A DNA stretch of 64,000 bases from Kapaibacterium sp044224925 (GCA_044224925.1 JBGAJM010000001.1:372001-436000); one strand, 5' to 3'; positions 36,067 through 45,113 are shown, counted from the first letter of the stretch. Program-made: numbers and translations. The notes: generated by a model not told the origin, from the letters alone.

Positions 36067-36960
36067 TCAGCTCTGTTTGATGCGTTTCACGAAGAGCTTA
36101 CTGCCCACCCAGATGCGAAGGGCCGTGATGGTCTTGTGCACGGCGTTCACGCGAATGCGTTTGCGGTAGACGTTGTAGTCGTGCAGTTCGATCTTCTCGA
36201 GCAACCGATAGTAGATGGCATCCATGATCTCGGCTGCCACCATCGTTAGGCGCTCGTCCGGACGGAGCATGGTGCGAGCACGGTGATAGTAGTCGCGCGC
36301 ACGCTGCGTTTGGAACTCCATCATATTGCGGAACCGCTCGTTGTAGACCTCGTTGATGATGTCCTCTTCGCTCACATGAAAGCGCTTGAGCTCGTCGAGC
36401 GGCAGATAGATATATCCACGGTCCTTGTCCTGCTTGATATCGCGCAAGATGTTCGTGAGCTGCAACGCATAGCCAAGGTTGATGGCATACTGTCGGGTCT
36501 CTTCATGCTTATAACCAAAGATCTCGATGGAGATGAGTCCCACCACACTGGCCACCGAATAGCAGTACTCCTTGAGATCGGCAAACGTCGCATAGCGTCG
36601 TTGCACGAGGTCGCGCTCCACACCATCGATGAGCGTGAGCAGGTATTGCTTGGGCAGCGAGAAGCGCGCGATCACGTCGGCCAGCGGCGCCAGCGTGGCA
36701 TGCGGGGTCTCGCCCGCATAGACGCGCTCGATCTCGTTGCGCCACCACTCCAGTCGGTCGCGCTTGCGGGCAATGGTCACGGAATCGTTGGAGGGACCGT
36801 TGTCGACGATATCGTCCATGCGTCGACAGAATGCATACACCGTATGAATGGCCTGCCGCTCCTCCTTCGGGAGGAAGGAGAAGGAGTAGGAAAGGTTCGA
36901 CGTGCCGTCCGCGGACAGGCTCGTCAGATCTTCGCTATCGGTGAAGGCGTGTGTGCTCAT
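36067..36960 (-). CDS. hpnD: Presqualene diphosphate synthase (HpnD-like)
   Basis: A 297-residue trans-isoprenyl diphosphate synthase of the squalene/phytoene synthase family. The first Asp-rich motif is DDIVD at 49-53 (FCRRMDDIVDN), the second is in LQLTNILRDIKQDKDRGYIYLP. Together with HpnC, encoded just upstream, it fits the two-step route from farnesyl diphosphate through presqualene diphosphate. A phytoene synthase cannot be fully excluded, but the HpnC partner argues against it. Its start lies 26 bases inside the upstream gene. HpnE, the flavoenzyme that finishes squalene, is not in the window. Confidence 0.85.
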   Translation of the reverse strand: MSTHAFTDSEDLTSLSADGTSNLSYSFSFLPKEERQAIHTVYAFCRRMDDIVDNGPSNDSVTIARKRDRLEWWRNEIERVYAGETPHATLAPLADVIARFSLPKQYLLTLIDGVERDLVQRRYATFADLKEYCYSVASVVGLISIEIFGYKHEETRQYAINLGYALQLTNILRDIKQDKDRGYIYLPLDELKRFHVSEEDIINEVYNERFRNMMEFQTQRARDYYHRARTMLRPDERLTMVAAEIMDAIYYRLLEKIELHDYNVYRKRIRVNAVHKTITALRIWVGSKLFVKRIKQS

Positions 36961-37819
36961 AAAGGCGCCATTGGCCGGTAAGGACCGAACCAAGGAGTGC
37001 AAAATAGTCAGATGTGACGAGAGCCGGTCTGCGCTCCGAAAGTTGATCGCGCATTGCTCTGCAACGTGCCAGCATGGCATTGCCGGCCGTGATGATGAGC
37101 CGGAGCTCGAGGCGGAGTCGCCACGATCGCACCAGATCTCCCACGCGCGAGCCGCTCACGAACAGGTCTTGCGTCCGCTCGATGGCATCGGCAAGGGAGA
37201 CGGAAGGGGGTAGGTAGACGCGGCCGGCAGGGAGGTCACGACTGAGGTCTTGCCAGAAGTTCGTGAGCTGCAGGGCCGTGCACACATCGTTGCTGGCCTG
37301 CAGTGCTTCGGGTGTGCATTCGCCGGTGAGGCGGAGGATGATCTCACCCACGGGATCGGCGGAACGCGAGCAGTAGTGCAGCACGTCGTCCCAGGTTTGC
37401 GGACGGGTGAAGTTGACGTCCATATGGAACGCCTCGAGCAACCGCAGGAACGGCTGCACGTCGAGCTCGGTATTGGCAAAGGTGTGGGCGAGGGCAATGA
37501 AGATGGGCTCTTCATCAGAAGCGCTCCCATCTGCAGCAAGCAAAAGGGAGCGCTCCAATGCGTCGAGGGCTGCGTGACGTGCAGCGGGTGTGGTGTGCCC
37601 GCCTAGAGCGTCTGCCTCGTCGGCAATATCATCTGCGGTACGCGCGAAGGCATACACGGCTGCAATATACGGTCTGATCCGTGCCGGCAAAAGAGCACTT
37701 CCCACGGGAAAGTTCTCATAGTGCGAGCGGGCCAGATCGGAGCAGAAGGCATAGGCCTTCTGCTCTCGATCGGTGATGTTAGTCTTGCTGCTTGCCACGA
37801 TTGTCGACGATGGTCGCAT
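36935..37819 (-). CDS. hpnC: Hydroxysqualene synthase (HpnC-like)
   Basis: A squalene/phytoene synthase family protein of about 294 residues. Features are the opening AYAFCSDLARSHYENFPVGS, the first Asp-rich motif ARTADDIADEAD, and the second motif LQLTNFWQDLSRDLPAGRVYLPP. The phrase NFWQDLSRD is typical of HpnC rather than HpnD or CrtB. It overlaps the ppiD-like gene at its 5' end and hpnD at its 3' end. The exact start is uncertain: ATG at 37819 or GTG at 37798. HpnC converts presqualene diphosphate to hydroxysqualene. Confidence 0.83.
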   Translation of the reverse strand: MRPSSTIVASSKTNITDREQKAYAFCSDLARSHYENFPVGSALLPARIRPYIAAVYAFARTADDIADEADALGGHTTPAARHAALDALERSLLLAADGSASDEEPIFIALAHTFANTELDVQPFLRLLEAFHMDVNFTRPQTWDDVLHYCSRSADPVGEIILRLTGECTPEALQASNDVCTALQLTNFWQDLSRDLPAGRVYLPPSVSLADAIERTQDLFVSGSRVGDLVRSWRLRLELRLIITAGNAMLARCRAMRDQLSERRPALVTSDYFALLGSVLTGQWRLYEHTRLHR

Positions 37820-39944
37820 TCTCGCGGACCTTGGCGATCCAGCTGTAATACGTCGTCTGACGGCTCCGTGCGGCGGAGTTCTGCATGATGGCCTGCTTGT
37901 CCTTGGCGAACTGTGCCATGTCGGCCTTGGCATTCGAGCTGGAGATGAAGATGAACCAACCGCGGTTGCCCTTGATCGGACCGATCACTTGTCCAACAGG
38001 AGCCTTGATCATCGCATTGGCAATGTCGTACTCGCCATTCACAGCCTGCAGCGCACCATTGTCGCGTACTTGCGGCATTTCCGAGACGATGGCCATCGGA
38101 TTCAGGGTCGAGGCTGCGTCGACCGAACCGGCTGACTTCAGTTGTTGCGCCAGTGACTCGGCGGCCGACTTCAGGCTTTCGACCTTCTTACGACCCTTGA
38201 GCTTCGCAATGATCATGTCCTTCACGTCCTCCATCGGCTTGATGCCGGCAGAACGTGTGTCCGTGATCTGCGCAACGACCCAACCCATGTTCTTGATCTC
38301 TGTCTTGTGGGCGGCACCCTTTTCGTTGTCGAAGGCCCAGCGGGTGAGCTCGCGCGAACCGAGGATCGGTGTGCGCTCTTCGAAGAATTGGGTTTCGGTG
38401 ACCTGACGCTTGAGGTTCTTGGCGATGTCGTCGATGCTCTTGCCGTCTTCCATGTCCTTCACGGCCATTGCCGCATCGGCAAGGATGCGCTGCTTCGTCG
38501 CGCCCGAAAGGGTTGGCTTGATCGTGATCTCGGACCAGCTCAGTTCGGTGGTCTGCTTGTCGGTGACCTTGATGATGTGGTAGCCGTATTGTGTTTCCAC
38601 CGGACCGACCACGGAACCAACGGCGGCGCCAAGGGCGGCGTCTTCGAATTCCTTCACCATGCGACCCTTGCCGAAGTAGCCAAGATCTCCGCCTTGTGCG
38701 GCCGAGCCCGGATCCTTGGAGAACTCGCGTGCCAGGGCACCGAAGTCCTCACCCTTCTTCGCACGGGCCATGACGGAGGTCGCCTGGATCTTTGCAGAGT
38801 CCTTGTTGGCACCGAACGGGATCAGGATGTGCGAGGCCTTGGTGACGGGATTCGTGCCTTCACGACGTCCGTCGAGGCGGTAGTATTTCATGCCTTCGAC
38901 GGTGTTGAGCGGACCGAACACGTCGCCCTGTGCCAGCGATGCCAGCACCGTGGTGGCCATTGGGTCCACTTCATTCATCGTCTTGAACGGAACCGTTGTA
39001 CCGCTCTTGCTGCTCATCTCGATCGTGAAGATCGAGTCACGTGCGGCCGCTGTTGGTGCCGATGCCAGCAGGCGTTGGAGATCTGCGCTGCGCTTTTGTG
39101 CTGCTTGCGTGTCCTTCGTGGAAGCGACCAGCGGGAACGTCATGTACTTGATCTTGCGAGCAGGCTTCTGCTCGAGGTATTCCTTGTTCTTGTCGTAGTA
39201 GGCGCGGATCTCGTCTTCCGAGACCTTGAACCCGGCATCGGGAACACGGTCCGCATCGAGGAAGGCATACTTGACGGCAGCGAAGGTATTGTCCGACCGA
39301 TACTGCGCTTCGGCAAAGGCTGGCGTTGTGATCGAGGCCGTAGCTCCCACCGCTGTGCGCAAGGCTTCTTCAAGCTTCGACACACGCATGTAATCTTCGA
39401 TCTGCAAGAGCTGGCGCTTCAGTGTCTCCACTGCTTGCCGCCCTTCCTCCTCGGGCCTTCCCGCTGCGGTATAGCGCTCAGCAAGGGCATCGGGGTTGGT
39501 CACGAGGTCCAGATAGGCCTGACGGTTGAAGCGTCCAAGGCTGTCCTTGAACCCTTGCGTCAGAAAATCGGGCGGGTTGTAGAGCATCACGTCGAGGATC
39601 TCTTGCTTCGTCACGGTCAGACCAAGGCGGTCCGCCTCTTGCTTGCGCAAGATCTCGTCGACCATCTGATCGAAGATCTGCGAGCGGATCTGCTCATCAT
39701 CGATCTCGGCATCAGGGTTCTGACCCTTTTGCTGGTCGATGGCTTCCTTGACGCGTGTCTCGTACACGTTCTGATAGATCTTTTCGCCATTCACCTCTCC
39801 CACGACGATCTTGTCGGGGGTCTTCTGGTTTGTGCGGAAGGAGGTGCAAGACGAGTCTTGCAACACCATGAACACGATGAAGAGAACGGCGAATACTCCC
39901 AGAAAATACGGGCTGATCTGGCGGATTCTTGTGATAGCACCCAT
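37779..39944 (-). CDS. PpiD/SurA-like periplasmic peptidyl-prolyl isomerase
   Basis: A 721-residue protein with one N-terminal membrane anchor (ISPYFLGVFAVLFIVFMVLQ) and a large periplasmic part. About 50-230 is the SurA_N-like chaperone region (GEVNGEKIYQNVYETRVKEAI); about 370-480 is a parvulin domain (KASHILIPFGANKDSAKI ... DPGSAAQGGDLGYFGKGRM ... GPVETQYGYHIIKV). A degenerate second half follows. It assists folding of outer-membrane or secreted proteins after the Sec step, plausibly including T9SS cargo. The start at 39944 is chosen over 40013. It heads an overlapping operon with hpnC and hpnD. Confidence 0.88.
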   Translation of the reverse strand: MGAITRIRQISPYFLGVFAVLFIVFMVLQDSSCTSFRTNQKTPDKIVVGEVNGEKIYQNVYETRVKEAIDQQKGQNPDAEIDDEQIRSQIFDQMVDEILRKQEADRLGLTVTKQEILDVMLYNPPDFLTQGFKDSLGRFNRQAYLDLVTNPDALAERYTAAGRPEEEGRQAVETLKRQLLQIEDYMRVSKLEEALRTAVGATASITTPAFAEAQYRSDNTFAAVKYAFLDADRVPDAGFKVSEDEIRAYYDKNKEYLEQKPARKIKYMTFPLVASTKDTQAAQKRSADLQRLLASAPTAAARDSIFTIEMSSKSGTTVPFKTMNEVDPMATTVLASLAQGDVFGPLNTVEGMKYYRLDGRREGTNPVTKASHILIPFGANKDSAKIQATSVMARAKKGEDFGALAREFSKDPGSAAQGGDLGYFGKGRMVKEFEDAALGAAVGSVVGPVETQYGYHIIKVTDKQTTELSWSEITIKPTLSGATKQRILADAAMAVKDMEDGKSIDDIAKNLKRQVTETQFFEERTPILGSRELTRWAFDNEKGAAHKTEIKNMGWVVAQITDTRSAGIKPMEDVKDMIIAKLKGRKKVESLKSAAESLAQQLKSAGSVDAASTLNPMAIVSEMPQVRDNGALQAVNGEYDIANAMIKAPVGQVIGPIKGNRGWFIFISSSNAKADMAQFAKDKQAIMQNSAARSRQTTYYSWIAKVRENATIVDNRGKQQD

Positions 39945-40052
39945 GGGCAGGCAAACTCCTGTCGGTTTCAGTAAGAACAACGAAGATACGAAGGGCGGAC
40001 ATTCTTCTGCCAATGGAAGTTAGCCACAGGAACCCAAGCGGGGAACATCTCC

Positions 40053-40060
40053 TATATTTG
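40053..40060 (+). promoter_or_regulatory. -7 promoter box of the SerK-like gene
   Basis: TATATTTG, an exact TAnnTTTG box, ends six bases before the ATG at 40067. No good TTG was seen at the -33 position. It supports the 40067 start and suggests a leaderless mRNA. Confidence 0.65.
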
Positions 40061-40066
40061 GGCCCT

Positions 40067-40921
40067 ATGGCCACAACTGCGATCGACACCCGACACCTGC
40101 ATTTGCGCATGGTGCGCGCCGACGAGCTGCTGCTCCACGAGGAGACGGATCCGGAGCGCGTGACCCGGCTGCGCAATGCCGTGATCAACTCCAACGTGCT
40201 CCGTAATCCGCCCATTGTGGGCATTCATCAGGAGGGGGAGGGCGGCAAGGAGACGATGGTGGTGCTGGATGGCGCCACGCGTACCACGGCCCTGCGCGAG
40301 CTGGGCGTGAAGCATGTGATGGTGCAGGTGGTGGACTATCCCGGTACCGACGTGGCACTGCACGCTTGGTATCACATGCTGGGCGAGCGGGCGGCTGCGG
40401 CCGTGCTCGGCTCCATGGGCTCGATCCCTGGAGCGTCGACGTCGGTGGTGTCGTTGAACGAGGCCCAGATCGGTCTCTCCGAACGTCGCTACCTGGCCGC
40501 CGTGGTCGAGGAGAACGATGTGGTCCACGTGTTGGAGTGCGCCGACGAGGGCACGGAACCAGCCGCCTTGCGTCATCTGGTGGCGCGCTACGGAGGGTTC
40601 GGAGAGATCTATCGGATCGTCCAGGGCGACCTGATCGAAACGCTGCAGAGATCGCAAAAGGTACCGGCCGTGGTGCTCTTCCCAACGTGGGCCCCGGCCG
40701 ATATCGTGGGGTTCGCGCGCAATGCCGACCTGCTCCCGGCCGGCATCACCCGTCACGTCATCCCGGGTCGGGCCCTGAACGTGAACGTGGCCCTCGATCT
40801 GCTCACCATCGACACCCCCACCGACGCCGCTAATCTGTGGCTGGACCAATGGCTCACGGCCAAGATCATGCGCAAGAAGGTTCGCTACTATCATGAGCCG
40901 GTGTTCGTGTTCGATGACTAG
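40067..40921 (+). CDS. ParB-fold protein resembling free L-serine kinase (SerK/SbnI type)
   Basis: A 284-residue protein without DNA-binding helix-turn-helix signals. The ParB-like nucleotide-binding domain has HEETDPERV at 24-32 (Glu25/Glu26 match the catalytic HE position of free-serine kinases as I recall it), NVLRNPPIV, and VVLDGATRTTALRELG. This layout (HE..D, then DGA.R..AL..LG, then VQVVDY) is that of SerK of archaea and SbnI of staphylococci, which phosphorylate free L-serine with ADP or ATP. O-phosphoserine production for cysteine or siderophore synthesis is therefore a good hypothesis. An ordinary partition protein is unlikely: parA and a parS-like site are absent. Confidence 0.75.
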   Translation: MATTAIDTRHLHLRMVRADELLLHEETDPERVTRLRNAVINSNVLRNPPIVGIHQEGEGGKETMVVLDGATRTTALRELGVKHVMVQVVDYPGTDVALHAWYHMLGERAAAAVLGSMGSIPGASTSVVSLNEAQIGLSERRYLAAVVEENDVVHVLECADEGTEPAALRHLVARYGGFGEIYRIVQGDLIETLQRSQKVPAVVLFPTWAPADIVGFARNADLLPAGITRHVIPGRALNVNVALDLLTIDTPTDAANLWLDQWLTAKIMRKKVRYYHEPVFVFDD

Positions 40922-40932
40922 GAACCACGACG

Positions 40933-41358
40933 TCAATCGATGATAGCGCCAACATTCGAGTACACGAATTCTGTACCCGGTGGACCTTCTCGTATTTCGA
41001 ACGTAAGGTCTTTGAGCTCGGCACCGGAAAAGCCTTGCCCCTTGGTGGCCCGAATGCTCTCCAGTCCGTCCCACGACTCGACACGCATCGTTGCTATCGC
41101 TGTAAAGTCGTCTGCGACGATGTCGACGACGATGCAGTCATTTCCGTCGATCTTCTCATATCGCTCGAAGGTATAGGTGATCGACGAGAGATCGGTTGCT
41201 CGAAGCTGTCGAGCAAGTTCTCGATGATACTCGTCCGAAGAGGGATCGTGGGTTGTAAAGAAGGTCGACGGATCTCCAGGGTCCGAACTGTTACAACTCA
41301 TGAGACCGCCAACGGCGACCACCAGCATGATCAGGCTTCGAGCAATGTGATACTTCAT
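40933..41358 (-). CDS. Small lipoprotein
   Basis: A 141-residue protein with a lipoprotein signal (lipobox VGGLMSC, Cys at 22). The mature region has a strand-helix layout (SSITYTFERYEKIDGNDCIVVDIVADDFTAIATM), and no known family is recognised. It converges on the SerK-like gene and is divergent from the OmpA/propeller gene at 41470. Confidence 0.65.
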   Translation of the reverse strand: MKYHIARSLIMLVVAVGGLMSCNSSDPGDPSTFFTTHDPSSDEYHRELARQLRATDLSSITYTFERYEKIDGNDCIVVDIVADDFTAIATMRVESWDGLESIRATKGQGFSGAELKDLTFEIREGPPGTEFVYSNVGAIID

Positions 41359-41469
41359 CGATACACCTCAGCTGTGAAAAAGTCCTTCTCTATGAAGGCG
41401 GCTATTACAGAAGCGAACGAATGCCGATTATTGCACCTTGTCCTCGTTCTTCCACCTTCCGTTCTTCCC

Positions 41470-43602
41470 ATGACCTCAGTCGTTCGTTTGATGCTCGTGT
41501 GCATGTGCACAACCCTTACGCTTCATGCACAAGCCGTGCGGAAGATCCACGAGACGTTCGATGCCCAGCCGAGATACTGGTCGTTCGCGAGCGAATACAG
41601 CGATTCGAACCTTGTTCGAGAGTACAAACGTGGTGCCATGCAGGCAGAGGTCAGGAACGGGTCGAACTTTTGGTCGTTGGCCTATAAGCCCATCGACGGG
41701 ACAAAGGCATGGTCGGTGAGTACGAACGTGGTGATCGAGAAAGCGCCATCGTACGAAGGACTGGGCATCATGGTCGTTGTCGACGGTGAGTTCTTCATGT
41801 TCAAGGTCTCGGGCGGGAATCGTGCTACGTGGGTGGGACGCTGGACCCAGAACGGCAACGTGTGGTTGACGATCTCGGCACCCGGCGTGAACAATCAGGC
41901 GGATCGGGCATGCGATTGCGTGAAGCCGAACGGACAGGTGAATGTGCTCACCGTGCGGGCCGCCAACGGACGGATCGCGTTTCTCGTGAATGGTACCGTG
42001 GTGGAAGATCACGCCCTCGAGGGACCGTTCGATCCGATCAAGACGAAGGTCGACGCTGTGGGCGTCCTGATCTCGAACAACGTGAAGGGACGCTTCGAGT
42101 CGTTCGATGCGGAATACACCGAACGTCCGATGCCCATCATCGAAGGCGCGTTCCTGAAGGCACAGAAGACGATCGTGAATGAGCTGAAAGGCGTTTCGTC
42201 GCGATATCCGGTGATGTCGCCGAACGGACAGAACATCTACTACGTGATCACCGATCCGACCACAAGCGATGATGCATGGGAAGCAACTGCCCTGACCGAT
42301 TCAACATGGGCGCAAGGCAAGCGCATGGGTGTGCCGATCAACAACACGGCACCGAACAATGTGATCTCAGTGTCACAGGATGGTAATGATCTGTTGTTGT
42401 GGGGTCGGTACAAGGCCGATGGCAGCACGGATGGTGGGGGATTCTCGACAAGTCGACGCACCGCCACGGGCTGGAGCGTTCCCACGGCCATCGTTGCACC
42501 ACCGTATCAGAACAAGGCCAGCAGTCGCGAAGAGTGCATGACGGCCGATCGGTCCGTGATGATCCTCACGCGCGAGCTCGAGGGCAATACGAACGGACAG
42601 AAAGATCTGTACGTGAGCTTCCGTCAGGCCGACGGATCATACGGTCCTCTGCAGAACCTCGGTCCAGCCGTGAACTCCTCATTGAACGAGGGCTCTCCCT
42701 TCCTTGCTGCGGATGGGAAGACGCTGTACTTTTCCTCGCCGTATCAAACGTATGGCAGCGATGATATCTATGTGTCGAAGCGACTCGACGATACGTGGCT
42801 GCACTGGTCGCCACGCGTGAACATGGGTCCGTATGTGAACACCCCCAACTGGGACTCCTACTTCTGCATCCATCCGTCGGGCAAATATGCCTACATGAAT
42901 TCCAGCGATGGCATCAACGACGGTATCGTGCGCATCTCGTTGCCGCGTGATGCCTCATCGATCCAGTTGTTGCCCGAACCCGTGGTGATCGTGAAAGGCC
43001 GCGTCTTCCACGCACGCACGAAGGCACCGCTGGCCGTGGACATCAAGTACGAGGATCTCACCACGAACACCAACATCGGTTCGGCGGTGAGCGAGCCGAA
43101 TCGTGGTGCCTACTCCATGGTGCTCACGGCAGGTCGATCGTACGGATTCTATGCCGAGAAGAGCGGCTTCTTTCCGGTGAGCGACAACATCGATCTGCCC
43201 TCCATCACGGCGTATCAAGAGATCGAGCGCGATCTCTATCTCGAGCCCATCGAAGTGGGCTCGACCATTCGATTGAACAACCTCTTCTTCGATACGGATA
43301 AGTCGGCGTTACGTCCACAAAGCGAGACCGAACTCCGCCGCCTCATCACCATGCTCACGTCCGTTCCCACCATGCGCATCGTCATCGAAGGTCATACCGA
43401 TGATCGTGGCACGGACGCGCACAACAAGGCACTGTCGCAATCCCGCGCCGATGCCGTGATGGCCTACCTTGTCCAGCATGGCATTGCAAAGGATCGATGC
43501 AAGGCGGAAGGGTTCGGAAAGTCGCGCCCGCTCACGACGAGCACGGCAGCGGCTGACCGACAGAAGAACCGTCGCGTGGACTTCCGGATCGTGTCGATGT
43601 AA
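41470..43602 (+). CDS. PorE-like envelope protein: LamG-like, propeller, CRD, OmpA
   Basis: A 710-residue protein with a signal peptide (MTSVVRLMLVCMCTTLTLHAQ). Order of domains: a laminin-G/concanavalin-like region (about 25-205), a PD40-type beta-propeller (about 220-490, e.g. SRYPVMSPNGQNIYYV and EGSPFLAADGKTLYFSSPY), a carboxypeptidase-regulatory-like domain (about 510-590), and an OmpA peptidoglycan-binding domain (about 600-705; NNLFFDTDKSALRP, VIEGHTDDRG, DRQKNRRVDFRI). PorE of the T9SS has propeller, CRD and OmpA parts but begins with TPRs. It may anchor T9SS machinery or surface polymers to the wall. Open frame upstream to 41035 is fortuitous. Confidence 0.85.
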   Translation: MTSVVRLMLVCMCTTLTLHAQAVRKIHETFDAQPRYWSFASEYSDSNLVREYKRGAMQAEVRNGSNFWSLAYKPIDGTKAWSVSTNVVIEKAPSYEGLGIMVVVDGEFFMFKVSGGNRATWVGRWTQNGNVWLTISAPGVNNQADRACDCVKPNGQVNVLTVRAANGRIAFLVNGTVVEDHALEGPFDPIKTKVDAVGVLISNNVKGRFESFDAEYTERPMPIIEGAFLKAQKTIVNELKGVSSRYPVMSPNGQNIYYVITDPTTSDDAWEATALTDSTWAQGKRMGVPINNTAPNNVISVSQDGNDLLLWGRYKADGSTDGGGFSTSRRTATGWSVPTAIVAPPYQNKASSREECMTADRSVMILTRELEGNTNGQKDLYVSFRQADGSYGPLQNLGPAVNSSLNEGSPFLAADGKTLYFSSPYQTYGSDDIYVSKRLDDTWLHWSPRVNMGPYVNTPNWDSYFCIHPSGKYAYMNSSDGINDGIVRISLPRDASSIQLLPEPVVIVKGRVFHARTKAPLAVDIKYEDLTTNTNIGSAVSEPNRGAYSMVLTAGRSYGFYAEKSGFFPVSDNIDLPSITAYQEIERDLYLEPIEVGSTIRLNNLFFDTDKSALRPQSETELRRLITMLTSVPTMRIVIEGHTDDRGTDAHNKALSQSRADAVMAYLVQHGIAKDRCKAEGFGKSRPLTTSTAAADRQKNRRVDFRIVSM

Positions 43603-43661
43603 CCATTCGCCGCCTTGCCTCCTCACCAGCACTTCAACTCCAATCATATGAGGTGCGGTGA

Positions 43662-44492
43662 ATGCGTCGTCCTGTCGTTCTTCTCGCGGCAACGGTCGTT
43701 GCCTTTGGTACTCTTCAAGCCCTGCAGTATTGCGAGATCCCCGCCGCCATGGCGTACTCGCTCAAGATGCCGGGGATCACGAATGTGAAACTTCATACGA
43801 TCGATCGCACTTCGGCATCGATTGAATGCGGTGCGGTGAATTGCATGAGTTACGTGATGACGAATGCAACCACGACGCTTACGCAAGGCGCCACGTACAC
43901 ATTCTCGATCGCTCATACGAGAGACGAAGACTTCTTTCCGGATACACGGAACAACATTCGTGTGTGGATCGACTACAACCACGATGGCATTTTCGCAGAA
44001 CCTGCAGAGACTGCCCTTGCGTTGAACTATCAAACGTTTGGGACTTCTACTGGACAGATCACCATTCCAACAACGGCTACCGCGGGTCCGACACGCATGC
44101 GCGTGACGGCCAAGATGAGCGACGATGCAGGGCATGCATTGCCGACGCCGTGCAATGTCCCAGCTGACGATTTGGGATATCATGGAGAGATCGAAGACTA
44201 CACCGTCACCATCGTGCAGAGCACCACGAGCGTCGATGAGCTTGAACATGCGTCCAACGTTCGCATTGTGCCGAACCCATTTGTGGAGTCCACCACCATC
44301 GAACTTCCTGCAGCGACTGAGCGTGCATCCGTTGTGGTGTATGATGTGCTCGGTGGACGTGTGATCGAGGTCGATCAGCTCGGTGCATCGCCCATTCGTA
44401 TGGACCGTGGGACACTCACATCCGGTGTGTATGTGATGTACATCACGCTCGATGCTGCGCCACCGATCGTGCGAGTTGTTGCGATGAAATAA
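43662..44492 (+). CDS. GEVED-domain surface protein, T9SS
   Basis: A 276-residue protein with a signal peptide, one GEVED domain (about 60-185: NIRVWIDYNHDGIFAEPAE, TTATAGPTRMRVTAKM, YHGEIEDYTVTIV) and a T9SS sorting domain (VPNPFVESTTIELPAA ... LTSGVYVMYITLDAAPP). GEVED modules occur in secreted adhesin-like and peptidase proteins of Bacteroidota; here it stands alone. A stop of 43602 for the upstream gene and a 60-base gap suggest possible cotranscription with the OmpA/propeller gene. Confidence 0.87.
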   Translation: MRRPVVLLAATVVAFGTLQALQYCEIPAAMAYSLKMPGITNVKLHTIDRTSASIECGAVNCMSYVMTNATTTLTQGATYTFSIAHTRDEDFFPDTRNNIRVWIDYNHDGIFAEPAETALALNYQTFGTSTGQITIPTTATAGPTRMRVTAKMSDDAGHALPTPCNVPADDLGYHGEIEDYTVTIVQSTTSVDELEHASNVRIVPNPFVESTTIELPAATERASVVVYDVLGGRVIEVDQLGASPIRMDRGTLTSGVYVMYITLDAAPPIVRVVAMK

Positions 44493-44496
44493 GGAC

Positions 44497-44504
44497 TATA
44501 TTTC
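44497..44504 (+). promoter_or_regulatory. -7 promoter box of the lipoprotein gene
   Basis: TATATTTC (within GAAATAAGGACTATATTTCG) ends three bases before the ATG at 44508, with TTG 18 bases upstream of the box. Nearly the same sequence precedes the antitoxin gene at 45200. Confidence 0.55.
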
Positions 44505-44507
44505 GGC

Positions 44508-45113
44508 ATGAACCTCACCGTTGCACGGTATTACTTAGCATGCATGACCGTGATCCTTTGCGTTGTTTCCTGCAAGGAAGAAAAGCCGTTTGGGATCACG
44601 TTCACCACAACGTATGTCCTGCGTGACACGAATGCCCGTGTGACAGCAATCGAGCGTGAGCACATGAAGGATCAGAATCCTGGCTGGGGGCTCAGTTCTT
44701 GGCGTCCTCGGTACATATATGCCGTGAGTAATGCGCCGGTACTCGATACCTTGATCCGTGCGTATGTGCTGGAACATGGCATGCTGCCTCCATCAACCAA
44801 CATTTTACATATGCACCTAGACTATGTGAAAGGTAGATCAGTTGGGGATACAGTGTTCGGTCATGTACTGTCCAAGAATGAAGTTGCGTGGTACGACGAC
44901 ACCCTCATGCATTACGACGAGCAGCATCATCTTGTTGCCGATTCCGTTGATTCCAGAGGCAACGGACTCGAATCCTCATACAAAACAACTGTCGTCCCAT
45001 TCAAACGAGGCTGGATCTACAGATTGTATTGGATCGGGGAGAACGATCTTGATGAGCGATTGAAAGGCGATGATGTTCTTCTGTTGGAGGGCATCATTCA
45101 GGAACGTCGGTAA
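44508..45113 (+). CDS. Hypothetical lipoprotein
   Basis: A 201-residue protein with a lipoprotein signal (YYLACMTVILCVVSCKEE, Cys at 22). The mature region has no family I recognise; it includes a helical part (VLDTLIRAYVLEHGMLPPS) and a strand-rich end (KTTVVPFKRGWIYRLYWIG). It precedes the toxin-antitoxin operon with an 86-base gap. Confidence 0.65.
   Translation: MNLTVARYYLACMTVILCVVSCKEEKPFGITFTTTYVLRDTNARVTAIEREHMKDQNPGWGLSSWRPRYIYAVSNAPVLDTLIRAYVLEHGMLPPSTNILHMHLDYVKGRSVGDTVFGHVLSKNEVAWYDDTLMHYDEQHHLVADSVDSRGNGLESSYKTTVVPFKRGWIYRLYWIGENDLDERLKGDDVLLLEGIIQERR

Noticed and set aside
38307..39974. A 555-codon open frame on the plus strand
   Set aside because: It is antisense to the PpiD-like gene, whose parvulin domain is clear; the plus-strand product has no sensible fold.
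40067..40921. Chromosome partition protein ParB and origin region
   Set aside because: No parA, no parS-like palindromes, no dnaA or dnaN, and no helix-turn-helix domain; the motif layout fits serine-kinase relatives better.
41035..41469. N-terminal extension of the OmpA/propeller protein
   Set aside because: The frame is open but lies antisense to a lipoprotein gene, and the signal peptide begins at 41470.
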